This document shows, one piece after another, positions 19,099-27,492 of a stretch of 64,000 nucleotides of DNA; positions within the stretch are counted from its first letter, which is position 1, and every line of letters begins with the position of its first letter. The notes below the pieces were generated by a model. That model saw only the letters and a list, made by a program, of their open reading frames with translations, was not told the origin of the DNA and did not search any database. The stretch is from Tautonia sociabilis (GTDB lineage: Bacteria > Planctomycetota > Planctomycetia > Isosphaerales > Isosphaeraceae), in contig NZ_RYZH01000009.1 in NCBI RefSeq assembly GCF_003977685.1, positions 1 through 64,000 on the forward strand. Direction: 5' to 3'. A program made the translations under genes and the position numbers.

Positions 19099-20553
19099 TC
19101 AGCCGACGGCCTCCGCGTCGATCCAGGCCCCCGACTCCAGGAACTCGCCGATCGCCGCCGCCGCCCGGCGGCCGGCGGCCATGGCGAGGATGACGGTGGC
19201 GGCCCCGGTGACGATGTCCCCCGCGGCGAAGACCCCTCGCTTGGAGGTGCGAAGCGTCTCCGGGTCGGCGGCGATGTAGCCCCTGGGGTCGGTCGCCAGG
19301 TCGGGGGTCGAGGACTGCACCAGGGGATTGGCGCCGGTGCCGAGGGCCACAACCGCCATCGCCACCGGGACCTCGAACTCGGAGCCGGGGATGGGGACCG
19401 GCGATCGTCGGCCGGAGGCGTCGGGCTGTCCCAGCTCCATGCGGAGGCATCGGACGCCGGCGAGGAACCCCTCGTCGTCGCTGAGGAAGGCGACGGGGTT
19501 GGCCAGGGTCAGCAGCTCGATCCCCTCCTGCTTCGCGTGCCGGATCTCCTCGACCCGGGCGGGCATCTCGGCCTCCGTCCGGCGGTAGATGAGCAGGCTC
19601 CGGCGGGCGCCGAGCCGGCAGGCGGTGCGCACCGCGTCCATCGCCGTGTTGCCGCCGCCAATGACGGCCACGTCGCGGCCCCGGCAGTCGAAGACCGGCT
19701 CGTCGTAGCTGGGGAACTCGTTGGCGTGCATCAGGTTGACGCGCGTCAGGAACTCGTTGGCCGAGGAGACGCCGGGCAAGTGCTCGCCGGGAATGCCCAG
19801 GAACTTCGGCAGGCCGGCGCCGGTGGCGACGAGGACGGCATCATACCCTTCTTCATCCATCAACTCGTCGATCGTCACCGTCTTGCCGACGACCACGTTG
19901 GCCTGGAAGTCGACCCCCATGCGGGCCAGCGCCTCGACCTCGTGGCGGACGATCGCCTTGGGGAGGCGGAACGCGGGGATGCCGTAAACGAGCACGCCGC
20001 CGATCTCGTGAAGGGCCTCGAACACGGTGACGGCGTGCCCCCAGCGGACGAGGTCGCCGGCGGCGCTCAACCCGGCCGGGCCGCTGCCGATGATGGCGAC
20101 CTTCCGGCCGGAGGGGGGGGCGATCTCCGGCAGGCCCAGCTCGCCGTGCTCCCGCTCGTAGTCGGCGACGAAGCGCTCCAGGTGGCCGATCCCCAGCGGC
20201 TCGAACGTCTTGCCGAGGATGCAGCAGCCCTCGCACTGGGTCTCCTGGGGGCAGACGCGGCCGGTGATGGCGGGCAGGACGTTGTCCTCCCGGATCTTGG
20301 CGGCGGCGCCGAGGTAGTCGCCGGCGGTGATCAGCGCGATGAAGTCCCGGATCTTCACCCCGACCGGGCAGCCGGAGACGCAGGCGGGCTTGGCGCACTC
20401 GAGGCAGCGCATCGCCTCGGTCGAGGCGCCGAGCACGGTCAGGCCGCGGTTGACCTCGTCGAAGTTGCGTCGGCGAGCGGCGGCCTGCTGCTCGGGCATC
20501 TCCTGGCGGGGGATCTTGGTCCGTTGTTTGGGGGGCAGCGGGTTGGCACTCAT
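19099..20553 (-). CDS. NfnB/GltA-like NADPH flavoprotein oxidoreductase (large subunit)
   Basis: 484 residues. The N-terminal Fe-S region has CLECAKPACVSGC (Cys50, 53, 58, 62) and CPQETQCEGCC (from Cys101), ligating two [4Fe-4S] clusters. The FAD site is IIGSGPAGLSAAGDL (about 155-169) and the NADPH-binding site is VAVIGGGNTAMDAVRTACRLGA. The C-terminus has the FAD-contacting GVFAAGDIVTGAAT. Alone it resembles the glutamate synthase small subunit. No large glutamate synthase subunit is nearby, and an NfnA-type partner overlaps it upstream, so ferredoxin-linked NAD(P)H transhydrogenase is the preferred reading. The start overlaps the partner stop by 4 bp (ATGA). Confidence 0.92.
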   Translation of the reverse strand: MSANPLPPKQRTKIPRQEMPEQQAAARRRNFDEVNRGLTVLGASTEAMRCLECAKPACVSGCPVGVKIRDFIALITAGDYLGAAAKIREDNVLPAITGRVCPQETQCEGCCILGKTFEPLGIGHLERFVADYEREHGELGLPEIAPPSGRKVAIIGSGPAGLSAAGDLVRWGHAVTVFEALHEIGGVLVYGIPAFRLPKAIVRHEVEALARMGVDFQANVVVGKTVTIDELMDEEGYDAVLVATGAGLPKFLGIPGEHLPGVSSANEFLTRVNLMHANEFPSYDEPVFDCRGRDVAVIGGGNTAMDAVRTACRLGARRSLLIYRRTEAEMPARVEEIRHAKQEGIELLTLANPVAFLSDDEGFLAGVRCLRMELGQPDASGRRSPVPIPGSEFEVPVAMAVVALGTGANPLVQSSTPDLATDPRGYIAADPETLRTSKRGVFAAGDIVTGAATVILAMAAGRRAAAAIGEFLESGAWIDAEAVG

Positions 20554-21452
20554 CGGGACGCGGCCTCCTCCGGGGGGTGGGTCGGTTCCAGGCGGCACGA
20601 GTGGCGGACCTGGGCCAACGCCGAGTTCGGGTCGGCGCGGAAGGCCTCCAGCGCGGCGGCCTCGCTGTCGCGATAGGTGCGGTTGCGCCGGGCGAGGGTG
20701 TCGAAGTCGACGGCGTGGGCGTCGAACTCCGGGCCGTCGACGCAGGCGAAGCGGGTGCCGTCCCGGGTCGAGACGCGGCAGCCGCCGCACATGCCGGTGC
20801 CGTCGACCATCAACGAGTTCAGGCTCACGATCGTCCTGATCCCCGAGGGCCGGGTCATCTCGGCGACGGCCTGCATCATCCGCACCGGGCCGATGGCCAG
20901 AACCAGGTCGATCCGGTCTCCGCGCATGATCCGCTCGCAGAGCGGGTCGATGACCACTCCCTGGCGGCCGGAGCTGCCGTCGTCGGTGACGATCTCCAGC
21001 TCGTCGCAGATGGCCCGCATCTCGGGCTCGAGCAGCACCAGCTGCCGGGAGCGGGCGCCGACGATGCCGACAACGCGGTTGCCGGCCTGCTTCATCGCCC
21101 GAGCCGTCGGCCAGGCGATCGCGGTGCCGACGCCGCCGCCGATGACGACGACCGTGCCGTAGCGCCTCACGTCGGACGGGGAGCCGAGCGGGCCGACCAG
21201 GTCGAGGATCGCGTCGCCCGCCTCCAGCAGGTTCATCAGCTTGGTGGTTTTGCCGACGCCCTGGACGATCAGGGTGATCGTGCCTCGCTCCGGATCGCCG
21301 TCGGCGATCGTCAGCGGAATGCGCTCGCCCCGCTCGTGGAGCCGGACGATGACGAATTGGCCCGCCCGGCGCTTGCGGGCGACCCGAGGCGCCTCGATCA
21401 CGAAGCGCTTGATCTCGGGAGCGAGGAACTCGGCCTCGAGGATCGGGAACAT
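20550..21452 (-). CDS. NfnA-like FAD/NAD-binding oxidoreductase with [2Fe-2S] centre (small subunit)
   Basis: 300 residues; same family as SudB and dihydroorotate dehydrogenase electron-transfer subunit. The FAD motif is RIPLTIAD (44-51) and the nucleotide motif VVVIGGGVGTAIAWP (101-115). The C-terminal cluster site has Asp217, Cys222, Cys225 and Cys237 (VDGTGMCGGC then FACVDG), the mixed Asp/Cys ligation described for NfnA. It should pass electrons between NADH and the large subunit. It is first in the two-gene operon. The 328-bp upstream gap contains a hairpin at 21497-21514, which could be a leader structure. Confidence 0.92.
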   Translation of the reverse strand: MFPILEAEFLAPEIKRFVIEAPRVARKRRAGQFVIVRLHERGERIPLTIADGDPERGTITLIVQGVGKTTKLMNLLEAGDAILDLVGPLGSPSDVRRYGTVVVIGGGVGTAIAWPTARAMKQAGNRVVGIVGARSRQLVLLEPEMRAICDELEIVTDDGSSGRQGVVIDPLCERIMRGDRIDLVLAIGPVRMMQAVAEMTRPSGIRTIVSLNSLMVDGTGMCGGCRVSTRDGTRFACVDGPEFDAHAVDFDTLARRNRTYRDSEAAALEAFRADPNSALAQVRHSCRLEPTHPPEEAASR

Positions 21453-21780
21453 GACAGGGGTCCCGACGGGGGGGGAACCGGTCGCAGAACCGTCGTCCCG
21501 TCGCTGACGACGGGCCTTCGCCCCGCCCTGAGGCTCGCGATGGAGCGGAAAGCGCCCCCTCGTGAGGCCCGCCCCCAGATCTTCATCTTATTGGAGCCCG
21601 GCCTTCCCGACGAGCGGATTCCCGCAAGCCCGCCGCTCTGACGTGAGCGGCGAGCCCTTCGGACGCGGTCCTCCTGATGATCGGAGCGACCCGAGTCGGA
21701 CGGGAGCGGCGGAAGGCTCGGGAACGATCCCCAGGCCTCCCCGACCGGCCCGGACCCGGGGCGTGCGTCTCCGGCCGGGA
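21453..21780. other. Intergenic upstream of the NfnA-like gene
   Basis: 328 bp without a gene. CCCGTCG (21497-21503) and CGACGGG (21508-21514) form a perfect 7-bp hairpin with loop CTGA, 45 bp upstream of the NfnA-like start. TAAGAT on the minus strand near 21585 could be a -10 element, without a good -35. Confidence 0.5.
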
Positions 21781-22269
21781 TCAGAGGGAGACCGGCTTGC
21801 CCAGCGCGCGGCGGACCGCGACGAACTGGCCGGCGTGCATCATCGGGTGGTTGCCGACCATGTTCAGCAGGGCGCCGACGGTGGGGGCGAAGGGGGGGAA
21901 GGTCGCGTCGGAGCGGTCAAGGTCGGCCTCCGCGAGGCGGTCGAGCAGGGCGAGGGTCGCCTGGCGCTGGGCGCCCCAGAGTTCCCGGTACCGGGCCAGG
22001 GGGTAGAACTTCGAGGGGTCGTCCTCGGTGTGCTTGTCGCGGCCGTGCCCCTGCTGGAAGTCGTCGGGCAGCGCCGGCGAGGAGCCGGGTGCGACCAGCT
22101 CGACGAAATGCCGCTCGGCGCCGATCAGGTGGCCAAGCTGCCAGGCGATATGGTTCATCCCCGCGACCGGCCGGACCAGCAGGTCGGCGTCGGAGAGATC
22201 CTTGAGGTAGGAATCGATCACCATCGAGCTCATGTCGATGGTGTTGCGGATGACGTCCTTGGCGTTCAT
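21781..22269 (-). CDS. DinB-family protein
   Basis: 162 residues, typical for the DinB/YfiT four-helix bundle fold. Three histidines likely bind a divalent metal: NHIAWQLGHL supplies the first pair and NHPMMHAGQFVAVRRALGKP near the C-terminus the rest. Family members are putative metal-dependent transferases, some using bacillithiol or mycothiol; this protein's substrate is unknown. No signal peptide, so cytosolic. It lies 58 bp from the TolB-like gene downstream on the same strand and may be cotranscribed with it. Confidence 0.9.
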   Translation of the reverse strand: MNAKDVIRNTIDMSSMVIDSYLKDLSDADLLVRPVAGMNHIAWQLGHLIGAERHFVELVAPGSSPALPDDFQQGHGRDKHTEDDPSKFYPLARYRELWGAQRQATLALLDRLAEADLDRSDATFPPFAPTVGALLNMVGNHPMMHAGQFVAVRRALGKPVSL

Positions 22270-22327
22270 TTGGGGAGAAAACTCCGGGGAGGAGGCGGGG
22301 ATCGGCCGAGGGCGGGGGGACGGTCGG

Positions 22328-23542
22328 TCAGGGGGCCTCGGCGGCGTCTGCCGAAGGGGGATCGAGCACGAAGTCGGCGATGAAGAGCTGACTGGTGTTG
22401 TCGGAGGTGCGGCCCTTGGAGGTCCACATCAGCTTCGAGCCGTCGGGGCTGAAGACCGGGAGGCCGTCGAAGCCGGGGTAGAAGGTGATGCGCTCCTTCT
22501 TGCCGGTCTCGACGTCCATCAGGTAGACCTCGTAGTTGTAATGGCCGTGCTCGCTGGTGGAGTAGACGATGTGCCGGCCGTCGGGGTGGAAGTAGGGGCC
22601 CCAGTTGACGTGCTCGTTGTCGGTGAGCTGGCGCTCGTTCTGGCCGTCGAGGGTGTTGATGAAGATCTGGAGCAGGTCGTTCTGGCCTCGGTCGCTGCGG
22701 TAGATGAGCTTCGAGCCGTCGGGGGAGAAGAAGGGGCCGCCGTCGTAGCCGGGGGCGTTGGTGATCTGGCGGACGTGGGAGCCGTCGGCGTCCATGACGT
22801 AGATGTCGGCGTCGCCGTCGCGGAAGCTGGTGAAGACGATCTGCTTGCCGTCGGGGGAGTAGCTCCCCTCGGCGTCGTAGCCCTCGGCGTCGGTCAGCCG
22901 GACGAGCGTCTCCGGAGCGACGGACCGGCCGAGCTCGGGGCGACCGTCCTCGGCGGTTCCGCCGTTCCGGAAGACCCCGCCGAGCGCGTCGAGCTCGAGC
23001 CGGAAGAGGTCCATGTACGGGTCGAAGTCCCAGGCGTAGCGTTCGGATCGGCTGTAGGCGGGGGCCTTCGGGCGGTCAGCCTGGGCGGAGCCGTCCCGCA
23101 GAGCGGGGTCGAGGTGGGAGGAGGCGAAGAGGATGGACTTGCCGTCGGGGTGGAAGAACGCACAGGTGCACTTGCCCTTGCCGGTGCTGACCATCACCGG
23201 GACGGCGCCGGGGGTCAGCTCGGAGAGGTAAATCTGGTACGAGTCCCAGCCCTCCGGGGGGGGCTGCAGGGTGGAGGGCTCGGGCCACTCGGCGGCCTGG
23301 AAGATGATGGAGCGGCCGTCGGGGCTGAAGTACCCCTCGCCGGCCTTGGCGAAGCCGAAGGTGACCTGGCGGATGTTCTTCAGGTGGCGGGCCTCGCGGG
23401 CGGCGACCTCCTCCATGGGCATCTCCTGGCCGGCGGGGGGGCCGCCAGACGACGACGGGCGGCCGGATCCCCCTTGCTGCGGCGGCGTCGGGGCGATCGT
23501 CGGGGCCAGCAGGGCCGCGGACAGCGCGAGGGCGAGCGTCAT
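22328..23542 (-). CDS. Exported TolB-like beta-propeller protein
   Basis: 404 residues. A hydrophobic leader (LALALSAALLAPTIA) is followed by a Pro/Gly/Ser-rich spacer. A WD40-like PD40 propeller follows, with at least six blades marked by YFSPDGRSIIF, FHPDGKSILFASS, YSPDGKQIVFTS, FFSPDGSKLIYRSD, FHPDGRHIVYSTS and FSPDGSKLMWTSKG. PD40 proteins resemble the TolB propeller and usually bind proteins in the periplasm; no peptidase domain is attached. The start is supported by GGAGG with a 7-nt spacer. Transcribed divergently from the adenosyltransferase gene. Confidence 0.9.
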   Translation of the reverse strand: MTLALALSAALLAPTIAPTPPQQGGSGRPSSSGGPPAGQEMPMEEVAAREARHLKNIRQVTFGFAKAGEGYFSPDGRSIIFQAAEWPEPSTLQPPPEGWDSYQIYLSELTPGAVPVMVSTGKGKCTCAFFHPDGKSILFASSHLDPALRDGSAQADRPKAPAYSRSERYAWDFDPYMDLFRLELDALGGVFRNGGTAEDGRPELGRSVAPETLVRLTDAEGYDAEGSYSPDGKQIVFTSFRDGDADIYVMDADGSHVRQITNAPGYDGGPFFSPDGSKLIYRSDRGQNDLLQIFINTLDGQNERQLTDNEHVNWGPYFHPDGRHIVYSTSEHGHYNYEVYLMDVETGKKERITFYPGFDGLPVFSPDGSKLMWTSKGRTSDNTSQLFIADFVLDPPSADAAEAP

Positions 23543-23700
23543 CGGGGAGCCTCCGGGGTGGCATCGGGGCCGGGGCTTCTCTTTTCGACCCCCGGCGGCG
23601 GGTCTAGTATAGGGGCTCCGGGAGCCCTCGCCAATCGGCCCGGCGACTCGCCCCGCGAGGCGCCCGACACCAGGGGTCCCTGCGCGGAGGAACCTGTTTC

Positions 23701-24255
23701 TTGTCGAAAATCTACACAAAAACCGGCGACGACGGCACGACCGGGCTGCTCGGACCCGGCCGGGTGAGCAAGCACGACCGGAGGATCGAGGCCTACGGCA
23801 CGGTCGACGAGCTGAACGCCGTGCTCGGCGTGGCGAGGTCGGCTCCCGAGATCGGCCCGGAGCTGGATCGACGGCTCGGGCGGATCCAGGAGGAGCTGTT
23901 CACGGTCGGCGCCGCGCTGGCCGATCCCGACCCCGAGGGCCCGTTCCACGGCGCCGTGGCTCCGGCCTTCATTGATCGGCTGGAGCGCGAGATCGACGCG
24001 GTCGAGGCTGGGCTCCCCCCCCTGGAGCACTTCATCCTGCCGGGAGGATCGCCGGCCGCCTCTCGGCTGCACCTGGCGCGCACCGTTTGCCGACGGGCCG
24101 AACGCGCGGTCATCGCGCTGCGGGAAACGCCCGGCCAGTCGGTGCCGGGGCCGATCGTCGTCTACCTCAACCGGCTAAGCGACTACCTCTTCGTGCTCGC
24201 CCGGGCCGCGAACGCGGAGGCCGGCGTGGCGGACGTGCCCTGGAGGGGCCTGTGA
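23701..24255 (+). CDS. PduO-type ATP:cob(I)alamin adenosyltransferase
   Basis: 184 residues. It makes adenosylcobalamin from cob(I)alamin and ATP. The signature N-terminus SKIYTKTGDDGTTGL (ATP loop), YGTVDELNA and the C-terminal CRRAERAVIAL and YLNRLSDYLFVLAR are all present. The start codon is TTG at 23701, supported by GGAGGAA about 10 nt upstream; no ATG alternative is available without losing the ATP loop. Its stop overlaps the SDR start (GTGA), so the two are translationally coupled. No B12-dependent enzyme is adjacent. Confidence 0.95.
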   Translation: MSKIYTKTGDDGTTGLLGPGRVSKHDRRIEAYGTVDELNAVLGVARSAPEIGPELDRRLGRIQEELFTVGAALADPDPEGPFHGAVAPAFIDRLEREIDAVEAGLPPLEHFILPGGSPAASRLHLARTVCRRAERAVIALRETPGQSVPGPIVVYLNRLSDYLFVLARAANAEAGVADVPWRGL

Positions 24256-25028
24256 TCCTCTCCGGCTCGGCGGTGCTGATCACCGGGGGCCGCCGAGTCG
24301 GCGGCGATCTGGCCCGGCTGCTCGCCGGCCGAGGGGCCCGGCTGGCGATGACCTACCGGACCAGCGAGGAGACGATCCGCCGCACCCTCCAGGAATGCAA
24401 GGACCGGGGCGCCGCCGACGTCCTGGCCGTCGCCGCCGACCTGGCCGACCCGGCCCAGGCCGAGCGGGCCGTCGGCGAGGTCCTCGCCCGGTTCGGCCGG
24501 ATCGACGCCCTGGTGAACATGGCGAGCGTCTACGAGCGGACCCCCTTCCGGGACCTGACCCCGGAGCATCTGGAGCGGATGCTTGCCACGAACCTGATCG
24601 CGCCTTATTATGCCGCAGTCGCCGTGGGCAAGGCGATGCTCGACCAGGAGCCGATCGCGGGGGGATCGGGGCTGTCGGGGAAGATCGTGCAGGTTGGCGA
24701 CTGGTCCACCGCGCGTCCCCGGCGCGGCCAGCTCCCCTACATCACGGCCAAGGGGGGGCTGACGACGATGACCCTGGCGCTGGCGAAGGAGCTGGCGCCT
24801 CGGGTGGCCGTGAACCTGGTCCAGCCGGGGACGATCGAGCCCCCGCCGGAGCTGGACGAGTCGGAGCGGCGGGCGATCGCCCGGGCCACGCCGCTGGGGA
24901 GAATCGGCACGGCCCAGGACGTCAACGGCCTGATCCTCTACTTGCTGGAGGGGACCGATTTTGCGACGGGAGGCTGCTATCGGGTCGACGGCGGGCGGTT
25001 CCTGGGCGTCGACGACGAGCCGACCTGA
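24252..25028 (+). CDS. Short-chain dehydrogenase, pteridine-reductase (FolM/PTR1)-like
   Basis: 258 residues beginning with GTG that overlaps the preceding stop. The cofactor motif is ITGGRRVG (10-17), with basic residues as in NADPH-specific pteridine reductases (TGxxxRxG, here one residue shorter). The active site has Asp150, Tyr163 and Lys167 (GDWST...YITAKGG). Asp lies 13 residues before Tyr in place of the usual catalytic Ser, as in PTR1 and FolM. NTD is NLIAPYY-preceded, and the C-terminus RVDGGRF is standard. It probably reduces a pterin such as dihydromonapterin, but could act on another carbonyl substrate. General SDR assignment is secure. Confidence 0.93.
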   Translation: MILSGSAVLITGGRRVGGDLARLLAGRGARLAMTYRTSEETIRRTLQECKDRGAADVLAVAADLADPAQAERAVGEVLARFGRIDALVNMASVYERTPFRDLTPEHLERMLATNLIAPYYAAVAVGKAMLDQEPIAGGSGLSGKIVQVGDWSTARPRRGQLPYITAKGGLTTMTLALAKELAPRVAVNLVQPGTIEPPPELDESERRAIARATPLGRIGTAQDVNGLILYLLEGTDFATGGCYRVDGGRFLGVDDEPT

Positions 25029-25101
25029 GGGGGACGGGGTCCCGGTCCCCGGAGCCGGATGGCGAGCGGCCAGGCCGGAGGTTCAGCGACGATCGCTGGC
25101 G

Positions 25102-26838
25102 ATGAGGAATCAGCGCATGGGGCAACCACCGCCTCGACGACTCTCCGAGGCCGGCGCCGAGCTGGCCGGCTCGCTCGACCGGTCCGAGACGCTCGACCGC
25201 CTCGCCCGGCTGGTGGTCGAGCACCTGGCCGACGGCTGCCTGATCGACCTGATCCGGCCGGACGGGACGATCCTCCGCGAGGCCGCCCACCACCGAGACG
25301 CCCGCCTCGACGCCGTCATGGCCCCGCTGCTCGGGGGGGATTGCGTCGACCCGGGCGGCCCCTCCGGCCTCCCTCGGGTGCTCCGCACCGGGAGGCCGAA
25401 GCTGTACGGCCTGGCCGCCGCCTCGGCGTTGGACAGCCTGGCCCGAGAGCCGGGCCGTCGCGCGGCGGTGCGGGCGTTGGGGATCCGATCGCTGCTGATC
25501 GTGCCGCTGGTCGCCCGAGGTCGGACTCTGGGGGCCATCACCCTGCTGGCCACCTCCCCCGGGCGGTCCTTCTCAGCGGTCGACCTGCCCACCGCGACGG
25601 AGCTGGCCTCCCTTGGCGCCCTGGCCCTGGACACTTCCCGACTGCACGACGAGGCCCGCGAGGCGGTCCGGCGCCGGGACGAGTTCCTGGCGATGCTCGC
25701 GCACGAGCTGCGCAACCCGATGGCCTCGATCGTCTCGGCCGCCGAGGTGTTGCGGTCCGCCGCTCCCCTCGGGCCGGGGGAGGAGCGGGCCGTGAACGTC
25801 ATCGCCCGGCAGTCCGAGCAGATGGACCGGCTGCTAGGGGATCTGCTCGACATCTCGCGGGTGACCCGAGACGTCCTCCGGCTGGACCGGGAGCGCGTCG
25901 ACCTGCTCGACGTGCTCGAGCGCTCGCTGCCGGCCGCGATGCCGGCGGTCGCGTCGGCCGGCCACCGCCTGCACCTCTCGATCGCGGCCGGGCCGATCCT
26001 GACCGAAGGGGACGCCGCCCGGCTCTCCCAGGTGGTCGTCAACCTGCTCACCAACGCCGCCCGATACACCCCCCGAGGGGGGAACATCTGGCTGGAGGTC
26101 GCCCGGGCCGGCAACCGGGTCGAGCTGGTCGTCCGGGACGACGGCCAGGGCATCGAGCCCGAGTTGCTGCCGTGCCTGTTCGAGCTCTTCACCCAGGGGC
26201 CCCGGGGGAGGGACCGCTCTCCAGGAGGGCTGGGGATCGGCCTGACGCTGGTCAAGTCGATCGTCGAGCGGCACGGCGGCTCGGTTTCCGCCTTCAGCGC
26301 CGGGCCGGGGCTGGGTAGCACCTTCCGCGTCCTGCTGCCGCTGGCCGAACCGGCCGCCGGGGCCGGGCCCGGGCCCGGAGAGGATCCCCCTAGTCCTCCC
26401 CGAGGCGGCCCCGATTGCTCGGACCTGCGGATCCTGGTCGTCGAGGACCACGACGACAACCGCGAGATGCTCCGAACTCTGCTGGCCCTCTCCGGCTACC
26501 GCGTGGAGACGGCCGCCGACGGCCTGGCCGGGCTGGAGGCCCTGCGGAACCGGCCGGACCTGGCCCTGCTCGACCTGGGGCTGCCGGGCCTGGACGGCTT
26601 CTCCGTGGCCCGAGCCGCCCGGGACGACGCCTCGCTGTGCGACCTTCCCCTGATCGCCCTCACCGGATCCAGCCGCGCCGAGGACCAGGCCGAGGCCCTC
26701 GCCGCCGGCTTCGACGCGCATCTCGTCAAGCCCGTCCTGCTCGACGAGCTGCAGCGCCTCATCGACCGCTTCCTCCGCCGGGGCCCCTCCGTCGCCGACT
26801 CCGGCCGGTCGCCGGCATCGAGCGACCGATCCCGGTAG
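25102..26838 (+). CDS. Hybrid sensor histidine kinase with GAF and receiver domains
   Basis: 578 residues from the ATG at 25102; an ATG at 25117 is an alternative. Order: GAF-like sensor domain (about 20-180); HisKA with His201 in LAMLAHELRNP; HATPase_c with NLLTNAARYTP, DDGQGIEPE and GGLGIGLTLVKSIVERHGG; then a receiver domain from LRILVVEDHDDN with phospho-acceptor Asp491 (LLDLGLPGLDG), TGSS and Lys in HLVKPV. No membrane segment, so it is probably a cytosolic sensor using a small ligand through GAF. There is no separate response regulator in the window, so output must act through another partner. A hairpin lies 12 bp after the stop. Confidence 0.94.
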   Translation: MRNQRMGQPPPRRLSEAGAELAGSLDRSETLDRLARLVVEHLADGCLIDLIRPDGTILREAAHHRDARLDAVMAPLLGGDCVDPGGPSGLPRVLRTGRPKLYGLAAASALDSLAREPGRRAAVRALGIRSLLIVPLVARGRTLGAITLLATSPGRSFSAVDLPTATELASLGALALDTSRLHDEAREAVRRRDEFLAMLAHELRNPMASIVSAAEVLRSAAPLGPGEERAVNVIARQSEQMDRLLGDLLDISRVTRDVLRLDRERVDLLDVLERSLPAAMPAVASAGHRLHLSIAAGPILTEGDAARLSQVVVNLLTNAARYTPRGGNIWLEVARAGNRVELVVRDDGQGIEPELLPCLFELFTQGPRGRDRSPGGLGIGLTLVKSIVERHGGSVSAFSAGPGLGSTFRVLLPLAEPAAGAGPGPGEDPPSPPRGGPDCSDLRILVVEDHDDNREMLRTLLALSGYRVETAADGLAGLEALRNRPDLALLDLGLPGLDGFSVARAARDDASLCDLPLIALTGSSRAEDQAEALAAGFDAHLVKPVLLDELQRLIDRFLRRGPSVADSGRSPASSDRSR

Positions 26839-26850
26839 GGTAGGACGGCC

Positions 26851-26870
26851 CCCCCGAGGTCAATCGGGGG
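26851..26870 (+). terminator. Hairpin after hybrid histidine kinase gene
   Basis: CCCCCGA (26851-26857) pairs with TCGGGGG (26864-26870) around loop GGTCAA, 12 bp past the stop at 26838. No T-run follows, so it is a candidate only. Confidence 0.45.
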
Positions 26871-27022
26871 AGAATCGGCGGGAGGAGGCCCTCCCCCGAG
26901 CGGCCGGGTTCGGCCGGCCAGCGACGACCAGGGGGACGATGCGAAATGCCCGGGAGCTGGGGCCCTCGGTCGAGCCCCACTCCGCTCCCGAGCATCAGCC
27001 CTCGGCGCCAGAGCCGGGACGG

Positions 27023-27361
27023 TCAATGGTCGCCCAGCCCGTCGGGCACCTGGCCCTCGGTTCGGGTGGTCGTCTCGCCCGCCTCGACGTCCACGTCTCG
27101 CGTCACCTCGACCTGCTCCGTGACGGTCACGTCGGTGCGGCTGACCTCCTCGCCGACGACCTCGCCGGTCTGGCGGTCGATGATGCGATCGGTCTGCTCG
27201 ACGATGTAGGTCTTCTCGTCGACGTCGGCGGTTCGGGAGGCGGTCCCCGGCTCGACGCCGGAGAGCTCCTCGACGGCCTGTTCGGCGTCGTCCCCCGCGC
27301 AGCCGGCGAGCGACAGTGGGGCGGCGAGGAGGGCGGCGACGAGCAATCGGCTCGGATTCAT
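27023..27361 (-). CDS. Small lipoprotein, unrecognised
   Basis: 112 residues. LVAALLAAPLSLAGC is a lipoprotein signal with Cys21 as the lipidation site. The mature part is acidic and Thr/Val/Glu-rich (KTYIVEQTDRIIDRQTGEVVGEEV, TVTEQVEVTRDVDVE), suggesting an extended beta-rich or disordered tail. I know no function. It is monocistronic, between the histidine kinase (convergent) and the LEPR-like gene. Confidence 0.75.
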   Translation of the reverse strand: MNPSRLLVAALLAAPLSLAGCAGDDAEQAVEELSGVEPGTASRTADVDEKTYIVEQTDRIIDRQTGEVVGEEVSRTDVTVTEQVEVTRDVDVEAGETTTRTEGQVPDGLGDH

Positions 27362-27492
27362 GGCAGTCTCCCCCGGGTGTGTGGGGACGCGATCCGAGGG
27401 CCGCCGACCAGGCCGGCCCACCGGATCGTCGATCCCGGATCTGGGTTCGAGGGGGGAGGGGTCGCAACCCTCGTGCCGGAGCCAGGGAATGC

